A stretch of 64,000 bases of DNA from Coffea arabica (Eukaryota > Streptophyta > Magnoliopsida > Gentianales > Rubiaceae), in contig NC_092312.1 in assembly GCF_036785885.1 (NCBI RefSeq), positions 21,718,001-21,782,000 of the forward strand, written 5' to 3'. Positions 55,106 through 64,000 of this stretch are shown piece by piece. The notes under the pieces are model-generated. The model did no database searches and had not been told where the DNA came from. It saw only the letters and a program-made list of their open reading frames with translations. How positions within the stretch are numbered: position 1 is the stretch's first letter; the number at the start of each line of letters is the position of its first letter. A program made the position numbers and the translations under genes.

Positions 55106-55910
55106 TTAAATATCCATCTTGAGTACAATATTGTTGACATTGCTCTCCTGTAATTTCTCCAGCGCAACAACCTCAGCCCGATAAGCTGCTGCTGCAGCCG
55201 CTGTCCTTGCCCTCTCTCCTTGAGGAAGTTCACATGCTTCGCTGAGAGAACCCAATCTCAACTCAGCAGGTGGAATGAAACACTCTCCCGACAGACCAGG
55301 AGCATTAAAGGCTACTTCCTCGATGGTCCATGCTTCTTCCATCCTGGTTTTGGTATGACTCATTGCTGTATCCCCGAACCTGAAAAGGATAACCACTGAT
55401 CGCCCAGAGTGAGCAATCACGATCCCCTCAACAGGCTCACCAGATTGTAAGAAAACACTACCCTACCCTACCCTACCCGGATTCTGATTCCAAGAATCAT
55501 AAAACCCCCAAAACTCAGCAGCCAAATTAATTCATTAGCATCAATCAAATCAGATTTAACACTAATCAGATAAGAACAAACTAAAACAAAAGCAATCCAC
55601 AAATATTCATTCAAATCCAACTTCAAGAATCTACACCAGTAATTCTAGACAATTTTTCAAAGGAAAAGGGAGGGAAAAAAAACTAATAAGAGATCATCAT
55701 ACCTCTGGAAATACTTAAGGAGTCTTCACCTTTGTTGAAAATGCTATTGTAGGAACGGGAATGAGATGTCGCTGCCAGAGTGGGGATGAGCCGTTGATAT
55801 TGGCCGCCGTAGTTGGAGATGCCGCCGGCGAAGAAGGGATTTGTTTGCTGATGAGATGTCGCTGGAGATGGTTTGTTATCACTGCCCCGAAGAAGAGACT
55901 GGTCTTTCAT
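55106..55910 (-). pseudogene. Fragments of an unrecognised gene inside the chimeric block
   Basis: On the minus strand, exon 1 (55703-55910, 69 codons plus one base) starts MKDQSLLRGSDNKPSPATSH and ends at a GT donor. A downstream coding piece (about 55106-55470) includes SGEPVEGIVIAHSGRSVVIL, FRFGDTAMSHTKTRMEEAW, FNAPGLSGECFIPPAELRL, an Ala run in ERARTAAAAAAYRAEVVALE and the C-terminal VNNIVLKMDI, then a stop. The protein-like composition and codon use suggest a genuine gene, but I do not recognise it. The two pieces do not join in phase by any splice I can see, a (CCCTA)n tract lies at the junction, and the location suggests a captured or partial copy. A functional gene with a missed middle exon is possible. 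Confidence 0.45.
55458..55478. repeat. Short (CCCTA)n tract
   Basis: Four CCCTA units at the edge of the coding piece above. The unit is 5 bases, not the 7-base plant telomere unit CCCTAAA. Confidence 0.85.
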
Positions 55911-56098
55911 CGATGGTTCCTTGCTTGAGGCTGTGAAAAGAAGACTGCTTTTACGAGAGTGAAGTTATTTTCCTCTCGTAAGTGCAACTTATTTTCTCTC
56001 AGAAATTATTTTTCTAAATTAATTGACAACCAAATAATCAAAAATAAGGAAAATGTTTTCCAAAAAACCTTTTTCATCCAAACAAACAGACCTAAAAT

Positions 56099-56992
56099 TG
56101 TTGTTCATATGGGCTCTTTTTATTTAGTTAACAAGAATCATAATCATATTAGTAATAGAATTAGTTCATATGCTTTAAGCATCATTCAAAACGAGAAATT
56201 TGAATTTCTTAGTATCAGCATCATTCAAAACGAGAAATTTGAATTTCTTAGTATCGAAATACACTGATTGTATAATTTCATCGAACCTTTACTAGAAACT
56301 GTAAAGCTTTTGTTAATTTATAAAATCACTTACCGTTCCGAAAAAAAAAAATCATTTCCAGCGAACATGTCTTTTTCTTCTTTGAACACAATTATTCGTT
56401 CGTATACGTCCCACAGAATCCCTGAACAGTTTAAAATACTCAAAGGTTGTCTCGACAACTTTGCTGATGCTAGATGACTCTGTTTCTTCTGCAAAAGCTG
56501 GGAAGCTTTCTATTCCTTTGCTGTTAGAGTACAAATACTTGATGGTATATTGGTATTGATAACATAACGCACTCTAGCAATATCAATTCCCAATGCATAT
56601 GTCAACCCGGTAAGGTATTCTGTAGCGTACAAGAACTAAACAAACTGATATTGAACTTGGCAGAATTATCTCTAATGCATGCGTTGCAGTTTTAGATTTC
56701 CAGCGTAGCTAAAATGCAATTTTCATCTCTAAGTAAGTGAACGTTTGATCAATTGATACAACTGCACATGGGGGAAAATTGCACTCTACAAACCAAAATT
56801 TATGAAGCATTATGCTTGTGCATGTACAGAAACACAGTGCAGATAACTGAATAAACTCTTTTACGTCCTGAGATGAAATAAGACCAAGTTGTTTAAATTG
56901 CAGAGATCCGGGGCCTTGTGTGGATTTATATGGTACGAGTGTTAGCTAGTTAATTGAGGGCATAAAAGCACAATACCAAGAAATGTTGATGG
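56099..56992. other. Gap between the chimeric block and a PPR gene
   Basis: No gene is supported. It contains the 39-bp tandem pair at 56178-56255. The right part should be the 3' UTR of the minus-strand PPR gene. Confidence 0.5.
56178..56255. repeat. Perfect 39-bp tandem duplication
   Basis: The unit starting AGCATCATTCAAAACGAG occurs at 56178 and 56217 with no mismatch, so it is recent. It lies about 80 bp outside the right end of the chimeric block. Confidence 0.92.
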
Positions 56993-58546
56993 TCAAGAGG
57001 ATTTCATTTTCTTCATGAAGTCTTCAACCCTTGTAGCAGCATCATGCTTCTTGTTTTGTCTAAGTTCATCCAGGAGCAAGCGACAGGTAACATATCGAGG
57101 GGTTATGTCTTGAGCTATCATTTTCGTGAAGTAATTATATGCCTCTTCAGGTTTATTTACTTTGCACAGCCCATGGACCAGAAGTGCATAAGTTGACAAA
57201 TCAAAACTCAGATGATGCTTGCTAGACATCTCATCCAGCAGCATACTCAAGCGATCATCTTTGTTTCCACCTTTAAAGCATGCCTTGAGCAGAGGAAAAT
57301 ATGTCTGCACTTCAGGCTTACAATAAGTCGACTTTTCCATATCCCTGAGAAACTCCAACGCCAATTCTTCTCGTTCCTGCTGACAAAGCATTGAAATCAT
57401 TGTATTGTACGTTGATGTACTTGGGGCAACCCCCATCTGGGGCATTTCTACCTTGAAAACATGAATAGCATCACTAATTCGTCCAGCCCTGCCTAAAGTA
57501 TAAAGAAAAGCATTGTAGAACAGTGTATCAGCTTTACATCCAACAGATTTCATTCTATCAATTATCCGCAAGGATTCCTCAAGTGCCCCAGACTTCGTTA
57601 ATGAATGCATGATTGTGGTGAAAGTCACAACATTTGGGGTGCACTTTTGATCTTTCATTTCATCAAGCAGCTCATACACCCTACTGAAGTTAAATTGATG
57701 GCAGTAGAACTGAATAATGGTTGAGTAGCTGATAACAGTGGGCCGAAAACCATGACCTTTCATCTCTTCAATTGTCCAGTGTGCCTCTTCGACCCTATTA
57801 ATTTTGCACCAACCATGAATAAATATGTTAAAAGTACGAGCATCTGGGGGGATGTGCGATTTAAGCTTCAAGAAAATTTCCCGAGCCTGCCCAACTTTTT
57901 TCTCTTTGCAAAGTGTGTCAAATAACAAATTCATGGATTCTGTATTCTTCTGCAACCCGAACTTTTCCAACTCATCAAATATCCTTACAGCATCTTCCCA
58001 CTCTCCTGCACCAGCAAATCTTCTCATAACCTTTGCTATGGTACTAAGCGAGACAAGATGAGCCATGTTCATTTCATCTACAAAAGCACACATCTTTTCC
58101 ATCTGTTTCATTCTTCCCAATGTGTCCACCACTTTATCATATAAATTTGGCAAGGGCTTATAGCCTCGATGTAATTCTGCCCATCTGAAAACACCCAATG
58201 CAGACTTCCAATCATCCTTTAACCTGTGCAGCAGCCTATTAATAAGTTCATCAGTTATCTTTGTAGCATCACAAGCAGGGTCTTGCATGAGAACCTGAAA
58301 AACCTCATCTTCACTGTTTACACCATTAATTTTATGCATAAGAAGATGAAAATCGAAATCTCTTTTCAAATCTATGCATTCTTGTCCCTGATCAAAATCC
58401 CTTTCTCGAATGAAATGGTACTGCCTCACCAGAGAGTGACTACAGAAGGCAGAAAAACAGCAAAGGTAATTTCTAAATATAACATGGGAAGTGGCTTGGT
58501 TTACCGTTGCAAGTAATATATTCTTCCTGGAAATGGTGCTAGACAT
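56993..58546 (-). CDS. P-class pentatricopeptide repeat protein, probably mitochondrial, 517 aa
   Basis: RNA-binding organelle protein. The N-terminus (MSSTISRKNILLATVNQATS..., basic and hydroxylated) suits a mitochondrial presequence. Repeats begin near residue 130: RTFNIFIHGWCKINRVEEA, RPTVISYSTIIQFYCHQFN, TPNVVTFTTIMHSLTKSGAL, DTLFYNAFLYTLGRAGRI, STSTYNTMISMLCQQ and STYALLVHGLCKVNKPEEA. No E, DYW or SMR tail; it ends in a Lys-rich stretch. It resembles Arabidopsis At3g04130, an assignment from memory. The coding part is intronless, but a 5' UTR intron is likely: minus-strand TGCAG acceptor just before about 58604 and an AAG/GTATAC donor at 59585, which puts the first exon near 59585-59750. 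Confidence 0.92.
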   Translation of the reverse strand: MSSTISRKNILLATVNQATSHVIFRNYLCCFSAFCSHSLVRQYHFIRERDFDQGQECIDLKRDFDFHLLMHKINGVNSEDEVFQVLMQDPACDATKITDELINRLLHRLKDDWKSALGVFRWAELHRGYKPLPNLYDKVVDTLGRMKQMEKMCAFVDEMNMAHLVSLSTIAKVMRRFAGAGEWEDAVRIFDELEKFGLQKNTESMNLLFDTLCKEKKVGQAREIFLKLKSHIPPDARTFNIFIHGWCKINRVEEAHWTIEEMKGHGFRPTVISYSTIIQFYCHQFNFSRVYELLDEMKDQKCTPNVVTFTTIMHSLTKSGALEESLRIIDRMKSVGCKADTLFYNAFLYTLGRAGRISDAIHVFKVEMPQMGVAPSTSTYNTMISMLCQQEREELALEFLRDMEKSTYCKPEVQTYFPLLKACFKGGNKDDRLSMLLDEMSSKHHLSFDLSTYALLVHGLCKVNKPEEAYNYFTKMIAQDITPRYVTCRLLLDELRQNKKHDAATRVEDFMKKMKSS

Positions 58547-59760
58547 AGAATATCACGAAGAAACGTGAAAAATTGTCTTTCTGCTTGTTCAATCCAGCAA
58601 CCCTGCACACCAAGAAATTAGTTATTTAATGATCCTCATTTCTTATAATCTGAATACTTATCAAATCATACCACAAACAAGAATATTCACGAATTTATCA
58701 ATCAAAGTGTACAATTTAACCAAAAAATGTACAATCAACGACATGCCATTGCCAGCCGAATAAGGTGCACATTTGCTATATGTAAAAGAGAAGGGAAATG
58801 GAAAAACAAGAAATGACCAACTTTAAAAAGTGTATATATATTCCGTAGAATGCTAAAATAAAAACATGAAAACAGTGATTAGCAACTTGTTCTTTCTAAT
58901 GGTTAAACCTAAAACTTCTTACGCGCCAAAGAAACCACAAGGAAAATGCAGGCATTTAAGGTGACATTTCCACGCCGGAAAACAATAAGCAATGCTTATT
59001 ATTCAGCAAAAGTGGTAAACATCTGAAAAGAAAACACAATAATGCCGAAGAAATTTCAGATTTATTATTTCTGTGGACTAACTACAGATATCCTCCAAAG
59101 TAACAATCCATAAACGAAAAGAGAAAATTTGCAGCCATTTCCTTACGAAAACTTGATTAGGACAGCTTGTTAGCAAAGCTAATAACAAGCCAGAAGTGGA
59201 AGAGTAAATTCATTAATGAAAATGCAATGGAAGAACGGAGGGATTACAACCCGTAAAGATCACATTTTTCAGGCACTGGGGTTGATACAGAAGCTAAAAT
59301 AAGTATACAAGCTGTTTGATCATATGCCTCGGACCAATAAAATTGGCGAGCGCATGAACTATCACTGACACTAAGCTGGCAAAAACTGACAGCTTTGAAA
59401 AATTTAAGCTCGAAAAGTAAAGAGCGGCGGCTTCAGACAGTAGTTTATTCAATCGAACGACAGGAAAAAAAAAAAAAGAAAGGAAAACCGCACTTCATGG
59501 CAATTACGGTTTGCAGAATTGCAGCTACAGCCACAGCCCCAGAGAAGCAGAGGCAATGACGTCTGAAAACTTCAATTAGTATACCTTGGGTGAAAAGGGA
59601 ACTACGTCTCCGTAGGGAATGACAACGGACGGATTGCCGGCGGTCGCCCGAACTGTACCTTCGGTGAGGAAATGAGGAAGAGTATATTTGTTTCTTGATG
59701 GGAATAGAATGTATTTGGGACGAACATAAATAAAATTTACACACACAGCAAAGTATTAAG
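58547..59760 (-). promoter_or_regulatory. Probable 5' UTR, leader intron and promoter of the downstream PPR gene
   Basis: Minus-strand sequence at 59585-59750 is moderately GC-rich and ends ACCCAAG before GTATAC. About 980 bases later CACACCAAG...TGCAG leads into GGTTGCTGG, some 60 bases before the PPR start codon. This is a plausible non-coding first exon with a leader intron. It was not confirmed by any transcript. Confidence 0.45.
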
Positions 59761-59962
59761 GGCAAAAAGCCTTCTCGAATTTTAACAATTTTATATTTCT
59801 AACTCTTCGACTATTAGTTGTACATTTTTTTTGCCCTTGAATTATTAAAAATGTACATGTACATCGACGTACAAGGTTAAATGGAAAGAAAAAGATTTTC
59901 TATCGAAATAGTAGAAAGAGCAACTTCAAATTAGAATTTTAAACTTTTCACACTCCAAGGAA

Positions 59963-60352
59963 TATTTTGGTATAAAATTTAAAATAATTGGTAAATTAGT
60001 GATAGATCTGCTAATTTTATTCAGTGAGATTCATTAAAAATAGAGCCAAATTTGAAATCTACATGAAATCGAAGGCTTGGAATGTAATTTGATCCAATTT
60101 TGACAATGATAATGATATTGAATAATTATAGTTGTCAACAAACTTGATTTGAGAAGGAATAATGTCAAAATGACTTTATTTTGGGCTAGTCTCAATATTT
60201 TGATATAAAATTTAAAAGAAATGGTGAATGACAAGTAAAATAATTGATAAATCTACTACTCTTTATCTAATGAGATTCAATAAAAATGGAGTGCAAATTT
60301 GAAATCTATACGAAAATCGAAGGTTTTGAATGCAATTTGATCAAATTTTGAC
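59963..60352. repeat. Diverged direct repeat, two copies of about 150 bp
   Basis: Copies at about 59963-60108 and 60193-60352 share, in the same order, TATAAAATTTAAAA, GATAGATCTGCTA/GATAAATCTACTA, GAGATTCA, AAATTTGAAATCTA, GAAAATCGAAGG-like words and CAATTTTGACAA. AT-rich and non-coding. Confidence 0.75.
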
Positions 60353-61486
60353 AAGCCAGTGAAGAGTTGCACTTGATTTGTACGAGAAAGGAGAATATAT
60401 ATATTAAAAAAAAAACATCGTTTATGAGATAGTTTCGTTAGAATTATCGGGTTCAAATTTACGAGAGGACTATAAATACACGCTTTTAATAGTTTATAGG
60501 CTAAAAATATGCAAATAATAGTTAGAGGACTAAAATTATAAAATAGTTGAAGATTTTGAGAGCCAAATGGACTTTTTACCCAAGTATTAATGTACATCAT
60601 ATGACGTAAAACTAAACTGCACAATCGTGCAAAAACATTTACCTGCTCCAAATCCATAATTTTATAATACTCATGCTAAAGTTGACATCTCCTTTATTCG
60701 TACTTAAAAGGATATTTTTTCTAATGAGCTACTTGGGCCTTAAAAGATACTAGATAAAAGGAACATACACATGCATATTGTTTAATTTTCTATTTTACAA
60801 TTACCTTTTCTAGCATTTTTTAGCCAAATAATTTTTTTGGTATAACTATACATTTGCAAATGAAAATTTGCAAATATGATGCAGCATATCATCCACTGCA
60901 CGAATTGTTGAAGAGACCTTGTTTGGATAGTCATTTTCCGTCGGAAAATCACGTCGTTTTTCGTGATCACATTTCCCTATTACCTTTTTTCCTTACATAC
61001 GTCAAATCGCTACAGTAATTTTTCTAAAAAAAAATCCTAGAAAATGCAATCCAAACACTACCTTTGTCTAATCTCTAACATTTTGGCCGCACAGCATTGC
61101 TCTATAATTAAAAAGACCTTCTAGGTCCTGTACAATCCAAAGATAGAAGGAAGAGTGTAATAGCTCACTTAACAGAAAATTGGCTTATGTTCATTCTATC
61201 TAAGTCTAAACACTGGTACACAATGAGCATTGAATAACTTATGCCGTGCTCTAGAAAAATGTTCCTTGAGCAGAAAATCTTCTAGGGTATCAGCGAATCC
61301 ACACATTTATATTGACAAGGGAATACCAAGAACTGTCCCCGCAGAGCCAGTTTCTTGATAAAATTTGAAAACTCTTACTTGATGCAAACGTTCAGCTGGC
61401 GACAGTGTGGAGTTGCAAGCTATATCCTTCAAAAACATTAGGGCTTCAGCCATGACATCATTCATTTGAGAAAGCACCAGTAACCT
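60353..61486. other. Intergenic stretch left of GCP1
   Basis: Non-coding AT-rich DNA with a MITE at 60921-61056. The right end should contain the 3' UTR of the minus-strand GCP1 gene. Confidence 0.5.
60921..61056. mobile_element. 136-bp MITE, GTTTGGAT terminal inverted repeats
   Basis: The left end GTTTGGATAGTCATTTTCC mirrors the right end (reverse-complemented GTTTGGATTGCATTTTCTAG). The interior includes ACAGTAATTTTTCTA and ACATACGTCAAATCGCTAC. Terminal words match those of the elements at 26917 and 38524, so it belongs to the same broad family. Target duplication unclear (flanks GAGACCTT and ACTACCTT share the last five bases). Confidence 0.7.
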
Positions 61487-63881
61487 TCACACTGTGGGCT
61501 TTGGCTGTCCTAACAGAGATGCCTGAACGAGAGATGTCAGCGACGGATGAATCCGAGCCTTTCTCATTGATCGGGCATCACTTCTTCCTTCCGCATACTC
61601 CTCACCTAATGGCCACCTTGGCCGCAAATCAAGCTGTTTCATGCACGACATTCGTCAACATATTACTATCCAAAAAAAGATAGAAGCATAGATTCTTGCT
61701 ACTTTTCAAAATGAAAATCCTCAAGACCACATGAAAACAAAAGCAATGAACCCAACCACCTGTAGATACTACATTTCCAACATAATTCTTTCAAAAAATG
61801 GAGTTCCTCCAATCTCCACTTAAGGTAGCCTGATCCCTTAATTTGTAATCAGTTCACGTTTAAACATGCAATTCATTTGTCCAGATTAACTAAATAGAGG
61901 AATTTTGAGGATTGCTTTACAAACCACGTTAACCAAACCTGAAGTAACACATTTGCCCAATTCTTTGCTTATTCAAAGTTCAAGAGAGCAGAAAATGGAA
62001 ATTGACTAAGCTAATTAGCATTACGGCAGCAAGTCTGATCCATGCGACCACTTAACTTTTTCTCCATCAACTAATAGGTTTTGGAAACCCATATGAAGTG
62101 AGAAGTCATGAATTAATCAACTTCTTCTTTCATATGAGAAAAGAGGCAGTAAAGACGAAAAATATAGAGCTTACTCTTCTATTAGAGATATAGCATCCAA
62201 ATCAAACAAATTCTAGCCAAAAAAATCTTTAAAAATCCAAATGAAAGCACCAAAATGACAAAACCTGGGCATCTTCAGGTTCATTGGCAGGTGGTGGAGG
62301 ATCATATCTTCCTACCCGGAAATGTTCCACGCCGGTCCAAGCAATCATTACACCTTTCAGAACAAGCCAACATTATTCTTCAAGACAAGGCCCAACGTAC
62401 TAGCTTTTCAAAGTTCAAATAATTTAGGGTTAAAAACAAAAAAGTCCCCTGTGATATACCTAATATACAGAAAAGGCCCACATGGTTTCAAAACATACAA
62501 AACGACACCTCATGTTTTGAACTAAATTATAAACTAACAGAATTTGTTAAACTTAACGAAATGACAATTTCGCCTGTTAAACTTAACGAAATGACAATTT
62601 CGCCTGTTAAACTTACCGGATTCTGTTAAGTTTACCGTTAGCTTTACCGAATTCAGTTAAATTTTCATTAAGTTTACCGGATAACGATTTCGTCTGTTAA
62701 ACTTACGGGATTCTGTTAAGTTTACCATTAACTTTACCGAATTCCATTAAATTTTCCGTTCAGTTTACCGGATTCCATTAAGTTTAACGAATTATATTAG
62801 TTTACAATTTAGTTCAAAACATGAGGTGTCGTTTTGTATGTTTTGAAACCATAGGGGGTTTTTCTGTGTATTAGGTATATTACAGGGGATTTTTTTGTTT
62901 TTAACCCAATAATTTAACATTACCAAGATTTGGGCAACTTTTCCACAGATGCAAATGAACCCCTACCAGGCCTAAAACAAATTAATTATGTTCTCAATGA
63001 TGGGTAGATATCTAACAGATTACCACCAGAAATTGAATGCCGATGCAGCTATTCAATTGAGACTAGCCTATTCACTTTATTTTAAATTGCAAAAGTATTG
63101 TCTGTAATGAGCACTTGGATCCATCCTTATGTTGTAGTACACGAGCTTGAACCACAGAAACCACACACAATCTATCTACAAGTTATTTGTCCGAAGTTTG
63201 TATTTTTCAACTGCCAGTTATTAAAATCAAGTACCTCTGCAAATTAATCACTTTTGCATTTTCTCAATGTTAACTGAATTAGCAGGAAAAACACTTAGCA
63301 CCTTACCATTATCAGTACAGAGGCTAGGAGGAGGGCACAAAAGTTGCAGGGCATTCCTTTCCACTACCTGATTAAGGCGAGAGCGGACAAACTTGTTTGA
63401 AGCAACACCTCCGGAAGCTACCTACGATGGGAGTATAAAGAAATTGCTCTGAGACAATATTCAAACCAATATAAAGCAACAAAGCGCATGAAGTCTAGAA
63501 TTCGAGAGTACAACAGCGTGGAAGCCAATTGGGAATCTTATTTCACGCACCAAATACTTCACAGAAGGCTCAATTTTCAATGCCCATTCAATTGCTCGTT
63601 GGCATTTTTCCTCTAAATGTAATACTGCAACTCGCTGCACAAAGATACTTCGCCAATGTTTAAAAAAGAGTAAAGCAATAAAGAAGAAGATGCTCATTGA
63701 ACACTATTGTTATATTATATTTAAAGAAAGCAGACATGTGGAACTATATGTTAAAAACTTGATTTTATTTTCTTTTCATGAAATAAATGCCAAGACCATT
63801 ATCACCTGGAAAGAGGCAGCAATATTTGCCCTTGCACCTCTATCTTCACTACTAGCTGAAGAAATGGGGATTTCAGCATTG
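61487..63881 (-). CDS. GCP1: tRNA N6-adenosine threonylcarbamoyltransferase, organellar type, C-terminal half
   Basis: TsaD/Qri7 (OSGEPL1) family enzyme that makes t6A37 in ANN-decoding tRNAs; the plant GCP1 form is mitochondrial, to my knowledge. Five exons are visible (minus): 63806-63881, 63551-63634, 63307-63421, 62265-62353, 61487-61633; phases close. They encode NAEIPISSASSEDRGARANI, AASFQRVAVLHLEEKCQRAI, VASGGVASNKFVRSRLN, LLCPPPSLCTDNG, VMIAWTGVEHFRVGRYDPPP and the plant C-terminal tail LDLRPRWPLGEEYAEG...PKPTV. The ASGGVASN and CTDNGVMIA segments belong to the ASKHA ATP-binding core. The N-terminal half with the metal-binding His pair lies beyond the right edge. A 481-bp MITE sits in the intron between the third and fourth visible exons. 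Position matches At2g45270. Confidence 0.93.
62427..62907. mobile_element. Long-TIR Mutator-type MITE in a GCP1 intron, perfect 9-bp target duplication
   Basis: The 481-bp element begins GGGTTAAAAACAAAAAAGTC and its last bases are the inverted form GTTTTTAACCC. The two arms match inward for about 110 bp, including CAAAACATACAAAACGACAC and CTCATGTTTTGAACTAAATT. The flanks are identical, AATAATTTA at 62418-62426 and 62908-62916. The centre holds a perfect 30-bp tandem pair (CTTAACGAAATGACAATTTC, near 62551 and 62581) and more diverged TTAAGTTTACCGGATTC-type units. No coding. A transcript through it would fold into a long hairpin. Confidence 0.88.
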
Positions 63882-64000
63882 CTGCATGCACAACGTCCAA
63901 GGAACAAAATAAGGTCAGAGGTGATGGAGAGAAGAGGAACTTTGAACATCTAAATGTTGAAATGATTGATTGCTGGGTTAACCAACAATAGCTGCAGGGA

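Larger units (their letters stand above)
53507..56098. mobile_element. Putative gene-fragment-carrying TIR transposon (Pack-type chimera)
   Basis: The left end reads TTTAGGGTCCGTTTGGTTGG. The right end, reverse-complemented, reads TTTAGGTCTGTTTGTTTGG followed by ATGA. Beyond these, both ends are rich in GGAAAATATTTTCC-like words facing opposite ways, and the word TTTGGTTATTAAG is mirrored by TTTGGTTGTCAATT. Between them lie a non-processed fragment of chaperonin-60 alpha (53.95-54.48 kb) and exon pieces of a second gene (55.1-55.9 kb), both on the minus strand. That is the layout of Pack-MULE or similar gene-capturing DNA transposons. I could not find a matching target-site duplication, so the family and exact ends are uncertain. 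It is about 2.6 kb and lacks transposase. Confidence 0.5.

Noticed and set aside
55458-55478. Interstitial telomere repeat
   Set aside because: The unit is CCCTA (5 bases), not the plant CCCTAAA unit, and the tract is short.
57212-58516. Plus-strand frames of 60-96 codons
   Set aside because: Antisense shadows of the second PPR gene.

Overview
The window reads as nuclear DNA of a flowering plant, most likely a eudicot. Genes are split by AT-rich GT-AG introns. Several proteins carry plastid or mitochondrial transit sequences (transketolase, EPSP synthase, PPR proteins). Intergenic DNA is full of small non-autonomous DNA transposons, microsatellites and poly-A/T tracts. No prokaryotic operon, CRISPR array, rRNA gene or clear tRNA gene was seen.

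Layout, left to right. 1-7.2 kb is gene-poor and repeat-rich: two hAT-like elements, a 163-bp tandem duplication and a probable LTR fossil. 7.24-10.43 kb (+) is a complete eight-exon tRNA 2'-phosphotransferase gene, followed by a Mutator-type MITE with a perfect 9-bp target duplication. 11.9-12.3 kb (+) holds an orphan first exon of a mitochondrial-type ribosomal protein L15. 15.3-19.5 kb (+) is a glycosyltransferase-like gene of the nucleotide-diphospho-sugar transferase type. 24.0-25.3 kb (-) is an intronless UDP-glucuronate 4-epimerase. 31.5-37.1 kb (-) is the complete eight-exon EPSP synthase gene. 39.4-41.6 kb (+) is an intronless 753-aa PPR gene. 44.5-48.1 kb (-) is the seven-exon plastid transketolase. 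50.5-53.1 kb (-) is the nine-exon RAD51C. 53.5-56.1 kb is a chimeric block with inverted-repeat-like ends that carries a broken chaperonin-60 alpha fragment and pieces of a second, unrecognised gene. 57.0-58.5 kb (-) is a 517-aa PPR gene. 61.5-64.0 kb (-) is the 3' half of the organellar tRNA threonylcarbamoyl transferase GCP1, which runs off the right edge.

From memory, the order GCP1, RAD51C, transketolase, EPSPS, UDP-glucuronate epimerase, one further gene, tRNA 2'-phosphotransferase (right to left) matches Arabidopsis At2g45270 to At2g45330, so the window looks like a conserved ancestral gene block. The two PPR genes and the chimeric block appear to be interruptions. Within the block, transketolase supplies erythrose 4-phosphate and EPSPS acts later in the shikimate pathway that consumes it. 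The two outer genes both act in tRNA maturation.

I did not find a convincing new biological system. The best candidates for novelty are the chimeric gene-fragment element at 53.5-56.1 kb, a possible targeting-peptide extension of the 2'-phosphotransferase, an overlapping upstream ORF on the epimerase mRNA, and a long hairpin MITE inside a GCP1 intron. Exon boundaries were placed by eye from homology, reading-frame phase and GT-AG rules; the phases of the five main spliced genes close exactly.
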